Shown: piece by piece, positions 9,478 to 17,373 of the stretch
Layout of the letters: the number at the start of each line of letters is the position of its first letter
Position numbering within the stretch: the first letter of the stretch is position 1
Assembly (NCBI GenBank): GCA_963730305.1
Contig: CAVSRB010000002.1
Coordinates: forward strand, 248,001-312,000
Direction: 5' to 3'
Source: CAMYMQ01 sp963730305
GTDB lineage: Bacteria > Pseudomonadota > Alphaproteobacteria > Bin65
Length of the DNA: 64,000 bases
The notes under the pieces: model-generated
Databases searched by the model: none
What the model saw: only the letters and a program-made list of their open reading frames with translations
What the model was told of the DNA's origin: nothing
Made by a program: the position numbers and the translations under genes

Positions 9478-9634
9478 CCTCTGTCTCTCTAAACCAAGTG
9501 TGTCAGGAATAAGGCGCAGTCGCAGGACCGCGTCGAAAACCCTCCCAGAATTGGGCCCGGCGCGTTTTGTCGCGTCATCATTTCGGCCGGAACCCGCGAA
9601 GGGGCGCACCATAGACGGTGCCTCTGCCCCGTTG

Positions 9635-11017
9635 TCAAGGGGGGCTCACCGCGGGCGCCGGGCGCGGTTCGATGGCGCGGCCGATGCGCGGCAGCCACGC
9701 CGCGAGGGTCAGCGCGCGCAGGGCGAGAAAGACCAGCAGCGCGCTCCACAACCCGTCGTTGCCCCATAGATCGAGCAGCAGATAGCCGCCGGCGATGAAG
9801 CCGGCGAGCGCGATGATCATGCCGTTGCGCATCTCCGCGGTGCGGGTCGCGCCGATGAAGATGCCGTCGAGCTGGAAGCTCCACACCCCGATCAGCGGCA
9901 CCGCCACCGCCCAGGCCAGATAGCTGCGCGCCGCCGCGCGCACCGCCGGGATCGAGGTCATGACGTCGATGATCAGCCAGCCCGCCACCGCGAACAGCGC
10001 GGCGAACAGCACGCTGACCAGGGCCGCCCACACCGTGGTGAGACGGATTGCCGCGCGGTAGCCGTGGCGGTCGCCCTTGCCGATCGCGGCGCCGACCAGG
10101 GCCTCGGCGGCGAAGGCGAAGGCGTCCAGGCCGTACGCGACCAGCATGAACATGTTGTAGAGCACGGCGTTGGCGGCGAGCACCGTGTCGCTGATCCGGG
10201 CGCCTTCGGCGGTGAACCAGGCGAAGGCGAAGATCAGGCACAGGGTGCGGATGAAGATGTCGGCGTTGACCCGCATCATCGCGACCAGCCGGTGCCGGTC
10301 GAACACGCCGCCGCCGCGCCAGCGCCCGCCGAGGCCCCGGTGGGCGCGCAGGATGATGATCGCGGCGGCCACGGCCGCGCCGACCTCCGAGATCAGGGTC
10401 GCCGCCGCCACCCCCTCGATGCCCCAGCCCATGACCGGCACGAACAGCAGGTCGAGCGCGATGTTGAGGCCGTTCATCAGCAACGTCAGGAACAGCACCG
10501 AGCCGGTCCGCTGCATGCCGATCAGCCAGCCGACCGCGACGTAGACGCCGAGCGCGGCCGGCGCGCTCCACACCCGGATGTCGAAATAGGCGCGGGCCAG
10601 CGCCTCGACCTGGGCCGAGCCGTGGACCAGCGCGAAGGCGACCGTGGCGACCGGCCACTGCAGGGCGATGATCAGCGCGCCGAGCACGCCGGCGAGCAGC
10701 GCCGCCCGCGCGGTGATGTTGCGCACCTCCTGGTCGTGGCCGGCGCCGTGGGCCTGGGCGATGAACCCGGTCGTCGCCATGCGCAGGAAGCCGAAGCCCC
10801 AATAGAGGAAGGAGAAGATCATCGCCCCGATCGCGACCCCGCCGATATAGGCCGGGTCGGGCAGGTGCCCCATCACCGCGGTGTCGACCGCGCCGAGCAG
10901 TGGCACGGAGATGTTCGACAGGATGATCGGCGCCGCCAGGCGCAGGATGCGGCGGTGGGTGACGGCGGCGGCGGGAACGTCGGACACGGGCAGGTCGGAC
11001 ACGGGCAGGTCGGACAC
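9635..11017 (-). CDS. MATE family efflux transporter (DinF-like)
   Basis: Inner-membrane exporter of about 460 residues with 12 predicted membrane segments in two six-helix halves. The start of the core, RRILRLAAPIILSNISVPLLG, and the LPDPAYIGGVAIGAMIF segment match the DinF branch of the MATE family. Substrate is unknown; relatives extrude cationic drugs in exchange for H+ or Na+. The start is uncertain: I take the GTG at 11017, which begins inside a 15-bp tandem repeat encoding VSDLP units; other in-frame GTGs are at 11071 and 11119, and no candidate has a clear ribosome site. Divergent from the phoD-like gene, with about 180 bases between. Confidence 0.85.
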   Translation of the reverse strand: MSDLPVSDLPVSDVPAAAVTHRRILRLAAPIILSNISVPLLGAVDTAVMGHLPDPAYIGGVAIGAMIFSFLYWGFGFLRMATTGFIAQAHGAGHDQEVRNITARAALLAGVLGALIIALQWPVATVAFALVHGSAQVEALARAYFDIRVWSAPAALGVYVAVGWLIGMQRTGSVLFLTLLMNGLNIALDLLFVPVMGWGIEGVAAATLISEVGAAVAAAIIILRAHRGLGGRWRGGGVFDRHRLVAMMRVNADIFIRTLCLIFAFAWFTAEGARISDTVLAANAVLYNMFMLVAYGLDAFAFAAEALVGAAIGKGDRHGYRAAIRLTTVWAALVSVLFAALFAVAGWLIIDVMTSIPAVRAAARSYLAWAVAVPLIGVWSFQLDGIFIGATRTAEMRNGMIIALAGFIAGGYLLLDLWGNDGLWSALLVFLALRALTLAAWLPRIGRAIEPRPAPAVSPP

Positions 11018-11020
11018 GGG
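10982..11020. repeat. 15-bp tandem repeat at the 5' end of the MATE gene
   Basis: On the minus strand the unit gtgtccgacctgccc occurs twice and is followed by a third partial copy (gtgtccgac). In the MATE frame it encodes VSDLP-VSDLP-VSD. Each unit starts with GTG, so the repeat also multiplies possible start codons. Confidence 0.75.
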
Positions 11021-11199
11021 GGGCTCGGGCGGGAACGGACCGGTGGCGGAACGGGCTGGCGGTCGTCGCACCCGGCGGGATCCGATGGGCGACGACGGGA
11101 TTCTTCTCCATAGTGTCACGGGCCAGCCGATTGGCTGAAACGCTTTCTGACGACAGTCGGGTCCGTCCACCCATCGCCGCAGACGAAAGTCCGACCCTC

Positions 11200-12762
11200 A
11201 TGCCGATGTACCTGTCCCGACGCGACTTCCTGCACACCGGCGCCGCCGCCGGCGCGCTCGCCGCCGGCACCGTCGCCGCTCCCGGCATCAGCTTCGCCGC
11301 CAGCCGCCCGCAGATCACCCACGGGGTCCAGTCCGGCGACGTCGGCCTCGACCGCGCCATGCTGTGGGCGCGGGCCGACCGGCCGTCGCGCCTGGTCGCC
11401 GAGATCGCGACCCGGGAGAGCTTCGAGGGCGCCCGCACGGTGATCGGCCCCGCCGCCCTGGCGGCGTCCGACTTCACCGCCAAGCTCGACTTGCGCGGCC
11501 TGCCGTCGGGCCAGACCCTGTTCTACCGCCTGCGCTTCCAGGACCTGTCGCAGCCGACCATCCTCGGCGAACCGGTCACCGGCCGGCTCAAGACCCCTTC
11601 GGCGGACCGCCGCGACGTCAGCTTCGTCTGGTCCGGCGACACCGCCGGCCAGGGCTGGGGCATCAACAAGGACTGGGGCGGCATGCGCGGCTACGCCGCC
11701 ATGGCCAGGGAGACGCCCGACTTCTTCATCCACTCGGGCGACACCGTCTACAGCGACGGCCCGATCCCGGCCGAGGTCAAGCTGCCCGACGGCACGATCT
11801 GGAAGAACGTCACCACCGAGGAGACCTCCAAGGTCGCCGAGACGCTCAAGGAGTTCCGCGGCAACTTCAAGTACAACCTGCTCGACGACAACGTGCGGGC
11901 GTTCAACGCCCAGGTGCCGATCTACGCCCAGTGGGACGACCACGAGACGCTGGACAACTGGTATCCCGGCGAGATGCTCGACGCCGACAAGCGCTACACG
12001 GTCAAGAGCGTGTCGTTGCTCTCGGCGCGCGCCAACCGGGCGTTCCGCGAGTTCATACCGATGCGCGAGAACCCGGTCGAGGCGGAGCGGATCTACCGCA
12101 AGGTCGGCTACGGTCCGCTGCTCGACATCTTCTTCCTCGACATGCGCAGCTACCGCGGCCCCAACAGCGCCAACCGGCAGGACAAGCCGGGGCCGGACAC
12201 CGCCTTCCTCGGCGCCACCCAGCTCGCCTGGCTCAAGCGCGAGCTGAAGGCGTCGACGGCGACCTGGAAGGTGATCGCCGCCGACATGCCGATCGGGATC
12301 ATCGTCTACGACAACTGGCGCGACAAGAGCACCTTCGAGAACAGCGCGAACGGCAACGGCCCGCCGCTGGGCCGCGAGTTCGAGTTCGCCGACCTGTTCC
12401 GCTTCATGAAGCGGAACCGCATTCGCAACACCGTGTGGCTGACCGCCGACGTCCACTACACCGCGGCCCACTACTACGATCCCGACAAGGCGCAGTTCCA
12501 GGACTTCGACCCGTTCTGGGAGTTCGTCTCCGGTCCGATCCACGCCGGTACGTTCGGCCCCGGCGGGATGGACAATACCTTCGGTCCGATCGTGAAATTC
12601 TCGAAGGACCCGGGCGGCAAGCCCAACCTGCCGCCCTCGGCCGGCCTGCAGTTCTACGGCCACGTCGCGATCGAGGGGAAGACCGGGGTGATGACGGTCC
12701 GCCTCAAGGATATCGACAGCCGCACCCTGCACACGGTCGAGCTGACGCCGCAGCGGGCGTAA
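11200..12762 (+). CDS. phoD: PhoD-type alkaline phosphatase, Tat-exported
   Basis: Secreted phosphatase/phosphodiesterase of 520 residues. The amino terminus has a twin-arginine signal (SRRDFL at about residues 5-10, then an Ala-rich hydrophobic stretch and cleavage near SFA-AS), followed by the PhoD amino-terminal domain and the metallophosphatase domain. Visible metal and catalytic motifs are WSGDTAGQGWG, FFIHSGDTVYSDG, QWDDHETLDNW and LTADVHYTAAHYYDP. Members use Ca2+/Fe3+ and release phosphate from mono- and diesters outside the cytoplasm, which fits Tat export of a folded metalloenzyme. I use the ATG at 11200; a second ATG six bases later is equally possible. It stands alone, divergent from MATE; no Pho box was recognised. 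Confidence 0.9.
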   Translation: MPMYLSRRDFLHTGAAAGALAAGTVAAPGISFAASRPQITHGVQSGDVGLDRAMLWARADRPSRLVAEIATRESFEGARTVIGPAALAASDFTAKLDLRGLPSGQTLFYRLRFQDLSQPTILGEPVTGRLKTPSADRRDVSFVWSGDTAGQGWGINKDWGGMRGYAAMARETPDFFIHSGDTVYSDGPIPAEVKLPDGTIWKNVTTEETSKVAETLKEFRGNFKYNLLDDNVRAFNAQVPIYAQWDDHETLDNWYPGEMLDADKRYTVKSVSLLSARANRAFREFIPMRENPVEAERIYRKVGYGPLLDIFFLDMRSYRGPNSANRQDKPGPDTAFLGATQLAWLKRELKASTATWKVIAADMPIGIIVYDNWRDKSTFENSANGNGPPLGREFEFADLFRFMKRNRIRNTVWLTADVHYTAAHYYDPDKAQFQDFDPFWEFVSGPIHAGTFGPGGMDNTFGPIVKFSKDPGGKPNLPPSAGLQFYGHVAIEGKTGVMTVRLKDIDSRTLHTVELTPQRA

Positions 12763-12792
12763 ACCGGATCTGATCGGATGATGCCCGAAAGC

Positions 12793-12873
12793 CCGTAGGG
12801 GCGGGTTTCAAACCCGCCCGCGTCAAAGGCGCATCAGGTGTCGGGCGGGCGGGTTGTAAACCCGCCCCTACGG
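12793..12873. repeat. REP-like inverted repeat (GTAGGGGCGGGTTT type)
   Basis: Two arms, 12793-12820 (ccgtaggggcgggtttcaaa followed by cccgcccg) and 12843-12873, are near-perfect inverted copies, and each arm itself contains the small palindrome gcgggttt..aaacccgc. They flank a 22-base spacer in the gap between the convergent phoD and LABN-protein genes. This GTAGGGGCGGGTTTNAAACCCGCC motif is a widespread dispersed element in environmental bacterial genomes; here it could also act as a terminator structure. Confidence 0.8.
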
Positions 12874-12924
12874 CGTGGCCGTATCCGTGTCGGTCTCCGT
12901 GCGTTACGCCGTCTGGTCCGCCGT

Positions 12925-13314
12925 TTACTTCCGCTCGCCCTCGCCCTCGTGGGCCAGCCGTTCGGCGTCGGCGTCGGTCGGCACCATCTCGCCGTCGCGG
13001 GCGCGCTTCTTGTGGATGAACCACAGGTTGCGGAAATAGATCAGCAGTCCGCCGGCCTGGCCGGCGATGATCACCGGGTCGCGCCGCCAGATGGCGTAGG
13101 TCAGCAGGGTCATGCCGCCGAAGATGCTGAAATACCAGAAGGCGACCGGCACGACGCTTTCCTTGGCCTTTTCGCTGACGAACCACTGGATCAGGAAGCG
13201 CATCGAGAACAGCGCCTGGCCGATGAAGCCGACCAGCACCCAGATCAGCTCGCCGTGCGAGCGGACGTTCATCGCCCGCTGCAGGACGTCGAGAACCTCG
13301 TTGACGGAATCCAC
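12925..13314 (-). CDS. Lipid-A-disaccharide synthase N-terminal domain (LABN) membrane protein
   Basis: Small inner-membrane protein of 129 residues with three or four hydrophobic segments (about 22-42, 55-75, 78-100), ending in a charged tail. The segments QALFSMRFLIQWFVSEKAK and LLIYFRNLWFIHKKRA are the hallmarks of the LABN (LAB_N) family, which occurs alone or fused ahead of LpxB. It starts 3 bases after the stop of the GT2 gene, so the two form an operon. Standalone LABN proteins often sit beside a dolichyl-phosphate-mannose-synthase-like GT2 and a GT39, as here, and are thought to help membrane presentation or flipping of a polyprenyl-phosphate sugar; that role is inference. Confidence 0.88.
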   Translation of the reverse strand: MDSVNEVLDVLQRAMNVRSHGELIWVLVGFIGQALFSMRFLIQWFVSEKAKESVVPVAFWYFSIFGGMTLLTYAIWRRDPVIIAGQAGGLLIYFRNLWFIHKKRARDGEMVPTDADAERLAHEGEGERK

Positions 13315-13317
13315 GGG

Positions 13318-14040
13318 CTAGTCCTTTTCCTTGACGACCGAATAGGTCGTGCGCCGTTGCAGCCACATCACGCCGAGCAGGTCCCAGACGCTGACCCACA
13401 GCCGGTCCAGCGTGCCGTATTTCGACCGTCCGCCGGCGCGCGGCCGGTGGTGGACGTCGACCGAGGTGATCGCACAGCCGTATTTCATGAACAGCGCCGG
13501 CAGGAAACGGTGCATGTTGTCGAAGCGCGGCAGCTCCAGGAAGGCGTCGCGGTTGAACATCTTGAAGCCGCAGCCCGAGTCCGGGGTCTTGTCGCCGAGC
13601 AGGCCGGCGCGGATGCGGTTGGCGATCTTCGAGATGAACTTGCGCCACCAGGAATCGCGCCGGTTGCGCCGCCAGGCGCAGACCACGACCTTGGGGTCGA
13701 CCTGGCCGGATTTGGTGACCTGCGCCCACATGGTCTCGATGTTGGCGGGGTCGTCCTGGCAGTCGCCGTCCATGGTGACGACGGTCCGGGCCCTGGCGCG
13801 CCGGATGCCCTCGATCAGCGCGCGGCTCTTGGCGGACCGCTTCTCGTGGGTGAACACGACGAGCTCGGGGATCGTCTTCTGCGCCTCGACCAGCGCCTCG
13901 GCGGTGCCGTCGGTGCTGCCGTCGTCGACATAGACGATCTCGAAGTCGAGCTTGCCGTGCAGGGCGGCGCGGATCTCGGCCGTCAACGGGGCGATGTTGT
14001 CGACCTCGTTGTGCACGGCGACGATGACTGAAAGGTCCAT
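13318..14040 (-). CDS. Glycosyltransferase family 2, polyprenyl-phosphate sugar synthase-like
   Basis: Soluble or peripheral GT2 enzyme of 240 residues with GT-A fold motifs: VIVAVHNEVDNI at the start, VDDGSTDGTAEAL around residue 40, and TMDGDCQDDPAN with the DxD-type metal site near residue 87. The length and the absence of carboxy-terminal membrane helices match dolichyl-phosphate-mannose-synthase-like enzymes rather than ArnC. Such enzymes load a sugar onto undecaprenyl phosphate at the cytoplasmic face. The LABN gene follows directly, and the divergent ArnT-like gene would use the lipid-linked sugar on the outer face. The sugar is not deducible from sequence. Confidence 0.87.
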   Translation of the reverse strand: MDLSVIVAVHNEVDNIAPLTAEIRAALHGKLDFEIVYVDDGSTDGTAEALVEAQKTIPELVVFTHEKRSAKSRALIEGIRRARARTVVTMDGDCQDDPANIETMWAQVTKSGQVDPKVVVCAWRRNRRDSWWRKFISKIANRIRAGLLGDKTPDSGCGFKMFNRDAFLELPRFDNMHRFLPALFMKYGCAITSVDVHHRPRAGGRSKYGTLDRLWVSVWDLLGVMWLQRRTTYSVVKEKD

Positions 14041-14131
14041 TCGGTGTGATGCCTGTTCCAGCGTTAGACCCGGTTTGACCCGCCCCCGGGCATCGCGTAG
14101 TTAAGCGATCCAAGCCGGGCCGGTGGATAGC

Positions 14132-14146
14132 ACGTTACCGTAACGT
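14132..14146. promoter_or_regulatory. Perfect 15-bp palindrome in the divergent GT2/ArnT-like promoter region
   Basis: acgttac-c-gtaacgt is a perfect palindrome with 7-bp arms and a one-base centre, followed by a T run, lying about midway in the 162-base gap between the divergent GT2 and GT39 genes. Position and symmetry suggest an operator for a dimeric regulator controlling both transcripts; no regulator gene is adjacent. A small terminator-like hairpin is the alternative reading, but no gene ends here. Confidence 0.45.
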
Positions 14147-14202
14147 TTTTCCACATCGCGGCCCGCGGCCCGAAAGGACTTCCCGACCCGACCCGACCGG
14201 CA

Positions 14203-15855
14203 ATGAGCAGATACCTCCAAGGCTCCCGTGCCTGGCTGTGGCTTACGCTGCTCTGCGCCGCGCTCTATCTGCCGGGCATCGCGGCCCTGCCGGCGACCGA
14301 CCGCGACGAATCGCGCTACATGCAGGCGTCCCGCCAGATGCTGGAGACGGGCGACCTGATTCGCATCCGCTTCCACACCGTCGCCCGCAACAAGAAGCCG
14401 GTCGGCATCTACTGGCTCCAGTCGGCGTCGGTCTCGGCGCTGAGCAATCCCAAGTCGGTGGAACGCTGGCCCTACCGGTTGCCGTCGCTGCTCGGCGCGT
14501 GGCTGGCGGTGATGTTCACCTTCGCCCTCGGCTGCCTCTATCTCGACCGGCGCACCGCCTTCCTCGGGGCCGCGCTGCTCGCCTCCTGCCTGCTGCTGGT
14601 GGTCGAGGCGCATATCGCCAAGACCGATGCCATGCTGCTCGCGACCGTCGCCGCCGCGCAATATGCGCTCGCCCGGCTCTACCGGCGGGCGCGCGAGGGC
14701 GAGGACGCCGGCTGGCCCAGCGCGCTGTTGTTCTGGGCGGCCCAGGGCGTCGGCCTGCTGATCAAGGGACCGCTGACCCCGGTCATCTCGGGGCTGACGC
14801 TGGCGGGGCTGAGCCTGACCACGCCGACGCGGCGGCTGTGGCGCTCGCTCCGGGTCTGGGCCGGCGCCCCGCTCGCGCTGCTGATCGCGGCACCCTGGTT
14901 CGTCGCGATCATGATGGTCGATTCCGAATTCATCCAGGGCGCGGCCGGGCACGATTTCCTGGGCAAGCTGATCGCGGCCCAGGAAGCCCACGGCGCGCCG
15001 CCCGGCTACTACGTCGTGCTGCTGATGGCGACCTTCGCGCCGGCCTCGCTGTTCGTCTGGCCGGCGCTGATCTGGGGCTGGCGCAACCGGCGCGAACTGT
15101 TCGTCCGCTTCCTGTTCTGGTGGATCGTGCCGTTCTGGATCATCCTCGAGTTGGTGCCGACCAAGCTGCCCCACTACATCCTGCCGCTCTACCCGGCGCT
15201 GGCGCTGCTGGTCGCCCAGGCGGCGGCGGCGTCAGAGACGGGCGAACTCAGGCGGGTGCGGCACTGGTCGCGGCGGCTCGGCTTCGTCATCTGGTACCTG
15301 ATCGCGCTCGGCTTCGCGGCCGCCGCCTTCGTCCTGCCGATCGCGATGGGCGATGGCGTCGTCTGGCCGGGGCTGGTCGCGATCGTCGCGGCGGTGGTGC
15401 TGGGCGGCTGGGCGCTGGCGAGTATCTGGAAGGCCGAGGTCCGGCGCGCCCTGTGGCTCGGCGTGATCGCCGCGCCGCTGGTGTTCGGCCCGGTCTTCGC
15501 CTGGATCCTGCCCGGGACCGCGGCGATCTGGCCGAGCCGCAGCGTCGCCGAACTGGTCGCCCGAACCGGCGTGTCGCCGTCGACGCCGCTGTACACGACC
15601 GGCTACCGCGAGCCGAGCCTGGTCTTCTATCTCGGCACCGACATCGTCTTCACCACGCCGGAAGCGCTGGCCGCCGCGTTGCGCGGCAAGCGCGACTGGC
15701 GCGCGGTCGTCGCCGACGACAAGCGCGCGGCATTCGAGGCGCGCGCCAAGGCGACCGGGCTTCCGATGCGGGTGCTCGGTATCGTCCGCGGCTTCAACTA
15801 CAGCCGCGGCCGGTGGGAGCGGCTGGCCCTGTTCGGGCCGCCGGCCGCGCGATGA
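14203..15855 (+). CDS. ArnT-like glycosyltransferase family 39 membrane protein
   Basis: Inner-membrane glycosyltransferase of 550 residues, PMT_2/ArnT type, with 11-13 membrane segments and a soluble carboxy-terminal domain of about 120 residues. The first periplasmic loop carries the catalytic motif LPATDRDESRYMQASRQM (Asp-Glu pair at about residues 30-33), followed by RFHTVARNKKPVGIYWLQSA, both characteristic of the 4-amino-arabinose transferase family. It should move a sugar from undecaprenyl phosphate to lipid A or another envelope acceptor at the periplasmic face. It is translationally coupled (ATGA) to the tandem PAP2 gene. Donor and acceptor identity are inferred from family and neighbours only. 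Confidence 0.88.
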   Translation: MSRYLQGSRAWLWLTLLCAALYLPGIAALPATDRDESRYMQASRQMLETGDLIRIRFHTVARNKKPVGIYWLQSASVSALSNPKSVERWPYRLPSLLGAWLAVMFTFALGCLYLDRRTAFLGAALLASCLLLVVEAHIAKTDAMLLATVAAAQYALARLYRRAREGEDAGWPSALLFWAAQGVGLLIKGPLTPVISGLTLAGLSLTTPTRRLWRSLRVWAGAPLALLIAAPWFVAIMMVDSEFIQGAAGHDFLGKLIAAQEAHGAPPGYYVVLLMATFAPASLFVWPALIWGWRNRRELFVRFLFWWIVPFWIILELVPTKLPHYILPLYPALALLVAQAAAASETGELRRVRHWSRRLGFVIWYLIALGFAAAAFVLPIAMGDGVVWPGLVAIVAAVVLGGWALASIWKAEVRRALWLGVIAAPLVFGPVFAWILPGTAAIWPSRSVAELVARTGVSPSTPLYTTGYREPSLVFYLGTDIVFTTPEALAAALRGKRDWRAVVADDKRAAFEARAKATGLPMRVLGIVRGFNYSRGRWERLALFGPPAAR

Positions 15856-17357
15856 GCACGCGGGCCGAGCCGGCATGGCGGCCGCCGTCGCTGAGCACCC
15901 TGGCCGGGGTCGCCGTGGCGGCGCTCGCGGTCGGCGCGCTGTTCCGGCTGGTCCCGGCGATCGACCTGTGGGTCTCGGACCTGTTCTACGCCAAGGGGCA
16001 GGGCTTCTTCCTGCGCGATACGTGGCTGCCGGTCGCCGTCTACCGCGGCATCAACATCCTCCAGGTCGTCGCAATCGCCGGCCTGATCGCGCTCGGCGTC
16101 GTCTGGGCGTGGCGGCGGTCGCCGCCCTTCGGCCTGAGCGGGCGGGCGATCCTGCTGTTCGCCGGGACCCTGGCGATCGGCTCCGGGCTGCTGGTCAACG
16201 CCGTGTTCAAGGACCACTGGGGCCGCGCGCGCCCGGCGCAGATCGAGCGCTACGGCGGCGCGCTCGCCTTCACCCCGCCCGGCGTCATGGCGCGCCAGTG
16301 CGGCCGCAACTGCAGCTTCCCGGCGGGGCATCCGGCGCTGATCTTCGCCGGGTTCGGCCTGGCCTTGGCGCTGGCCGGACGTCGCCGCCGGCGGCGCGCG
16401 ATCCTGGCGGTGGCGGGGCTCGGCGCGGCGGTCGGGCTCGGACGGGTGGTCCAGGGCGCCCATTTCTCCAGCGACGTCGTGTTCTCGGGCCTGATCTGCT
16501 ACGGCGTCGCCGCGCTGCTCGCGCTGGTGATGGCGCGTTGGCCGGCGCGATGGCGTTTGGGAAGCGTCGACATGGCCGCGCTCCGATCGGGCGCGGCCGA
16601 ACGGGTGAATGCCGCGGGGGTGGCCGCGGCGCGCGGCGGCCGGGCGGTCGTCGACGCGGCCCGCGGCGCGCCGCTGTGGGCGATCACGCTCGCGGCCTTC
16701 GCCCTGATCGCGGTGTCGGTCGCGGCGATCGACCAGCCGCTGGCACTGTGGCTCAAGCGCTACGACGCGAGCGGCGTCACCGAGTTCCTGCGGGCGGTCA
16801 CCGTGTTCGGGCGCGCGCCGGGCTGGCTGCTCCTGTTCGGCGTCACCGGGCTCGGCCTGTGGTGGGCGTCGCGCTCGGCCTGGAACGCCGCCGGCCGCGC
16901 GCGGCTCGAACGGTGGGCGGCCAAGGCCGGCTTCCTGTTCGCCGCCGTCACGGCGCCGGCGCTGGTCGGCGTCGTCGCCAAGGCGGTCCTGGGCCGGGCC
17001 CGTCCGCGGCTGTTCTTCTACGACGGCGAGTTCGGCTTCGCGCCGCTGTCCTTCGGCATCAATCACAATTCCATGCCGTCGGGCCACGCGATCGTCGCCG
17101 GCGGCCTGGCGGCCGGCCTGGCACTGCTATGGCCCCGGCTGTGGCCGGTGTGGCTGCTCTATGCGCTGACCATCGCGGCCAGCCGCCTGGCGGTCACCGC
17201 CCACTACCTGGGCGACGTCGTTGCCGGGCTGTGGCTCGGCGCTTTCACGGTGCTTGCGTTGGCGACGCTGGCGCAGCGCCGTGGTTTTGATATCGTCGCG
17301 GTGCGGATCGACGCGCAGGGCCGGTTGCGGCGTGCGTCGGCCGCAGAGGCGACCTGA
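15852..17357 (+). CDS. Tandem-domain PAP2 phosphatase (two fused PAP2 domains)
   Basis: Integral membrane protein of 501 residues holding two complete PAP2 (lipid phosphatase) domains joined by a basic, Ala-rich linker (about residues 228-272). Domain 1 has K120..R127-P128 (KDHWGRARP), FPAGH with H160, and R198..H204..D208 (RVVQGAHFSSD). Domain 2 has K377..R384-P385 (KAVLGRARP), MPSGH with H412, and R445..H451..D455 (RLAVTAHYLGD). Usual PAP2 proteins are 200-260 residues with one site. The active sites face the periplasm in relatives that dephosphorylate lipid A (LpxE, LpxF) or undecaprenyl pyrophosphate. Start ATG overlaps the ArnT-like stop. Function in lipid A or undecaprenyl-phosphate turnover is inferred from the neighbours. 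Confidence 0.88.
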   Translation: MSTRAEPAWRPPSLSTLAGVAVAALAVGALFRLVPAIDLWVSDLFYAKGQGFFLRDTWLPVAVYRGINILQVVAIAGLIALGVVWAWRRSPPFGLSGRAILLFAGTLAIGSGLLVNAVFKDHWGRARPAQIERYGGALAFTPPGVMARQCGRNCSFPAGHPALIFAGFGLALALAGRRRRRRAILAVAGLGAAVGLGRVVQGAHFSSDVVFSGLICYGVAALLALVMARWPARWRLGSVDMAALRSGAAERVNAAGVAAARGGRAVVDAARGAPLWAITLAAFALIAVSVAAIDQPLALWLKRYDASGVTEFLRAVTVFGRAPGWLLLFGVTGLGLWWASRSAWNAAGRARLERWAAKAGFLFAAVTAPALVGVVAKAVLGRARPRLFFYDGEFGFAPLSFGINHNSMPSGHAIVAGGLAAGLALLWPRLWPVWLLYALTIAASRLAVTAHYLGDVVAGLWLGAFTVLALATLAQRRGFDIVAVRIDAQGRLRRASAAEAT

Positions 17358-17373
17358 ACCGTCCGGCAAGGCC

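Noticed and set aside
11116..12732. 538-residue open frame antisense to phoD
   Set aside because: Composition is that of a GC-rich antisense frame (His/Arg/Asp/Val-rich, no family motif); phoD on the other strand has all motifs.
14238..15851. Long open frame continuous with and upstream of the PAP2 gene
   Set aside because: It lies out of frame across the ArnT-like gene, whose motifs are clear; GC-rich DNA gives long shadow frames. The PAP2 gene begins at its own ATG (15852).
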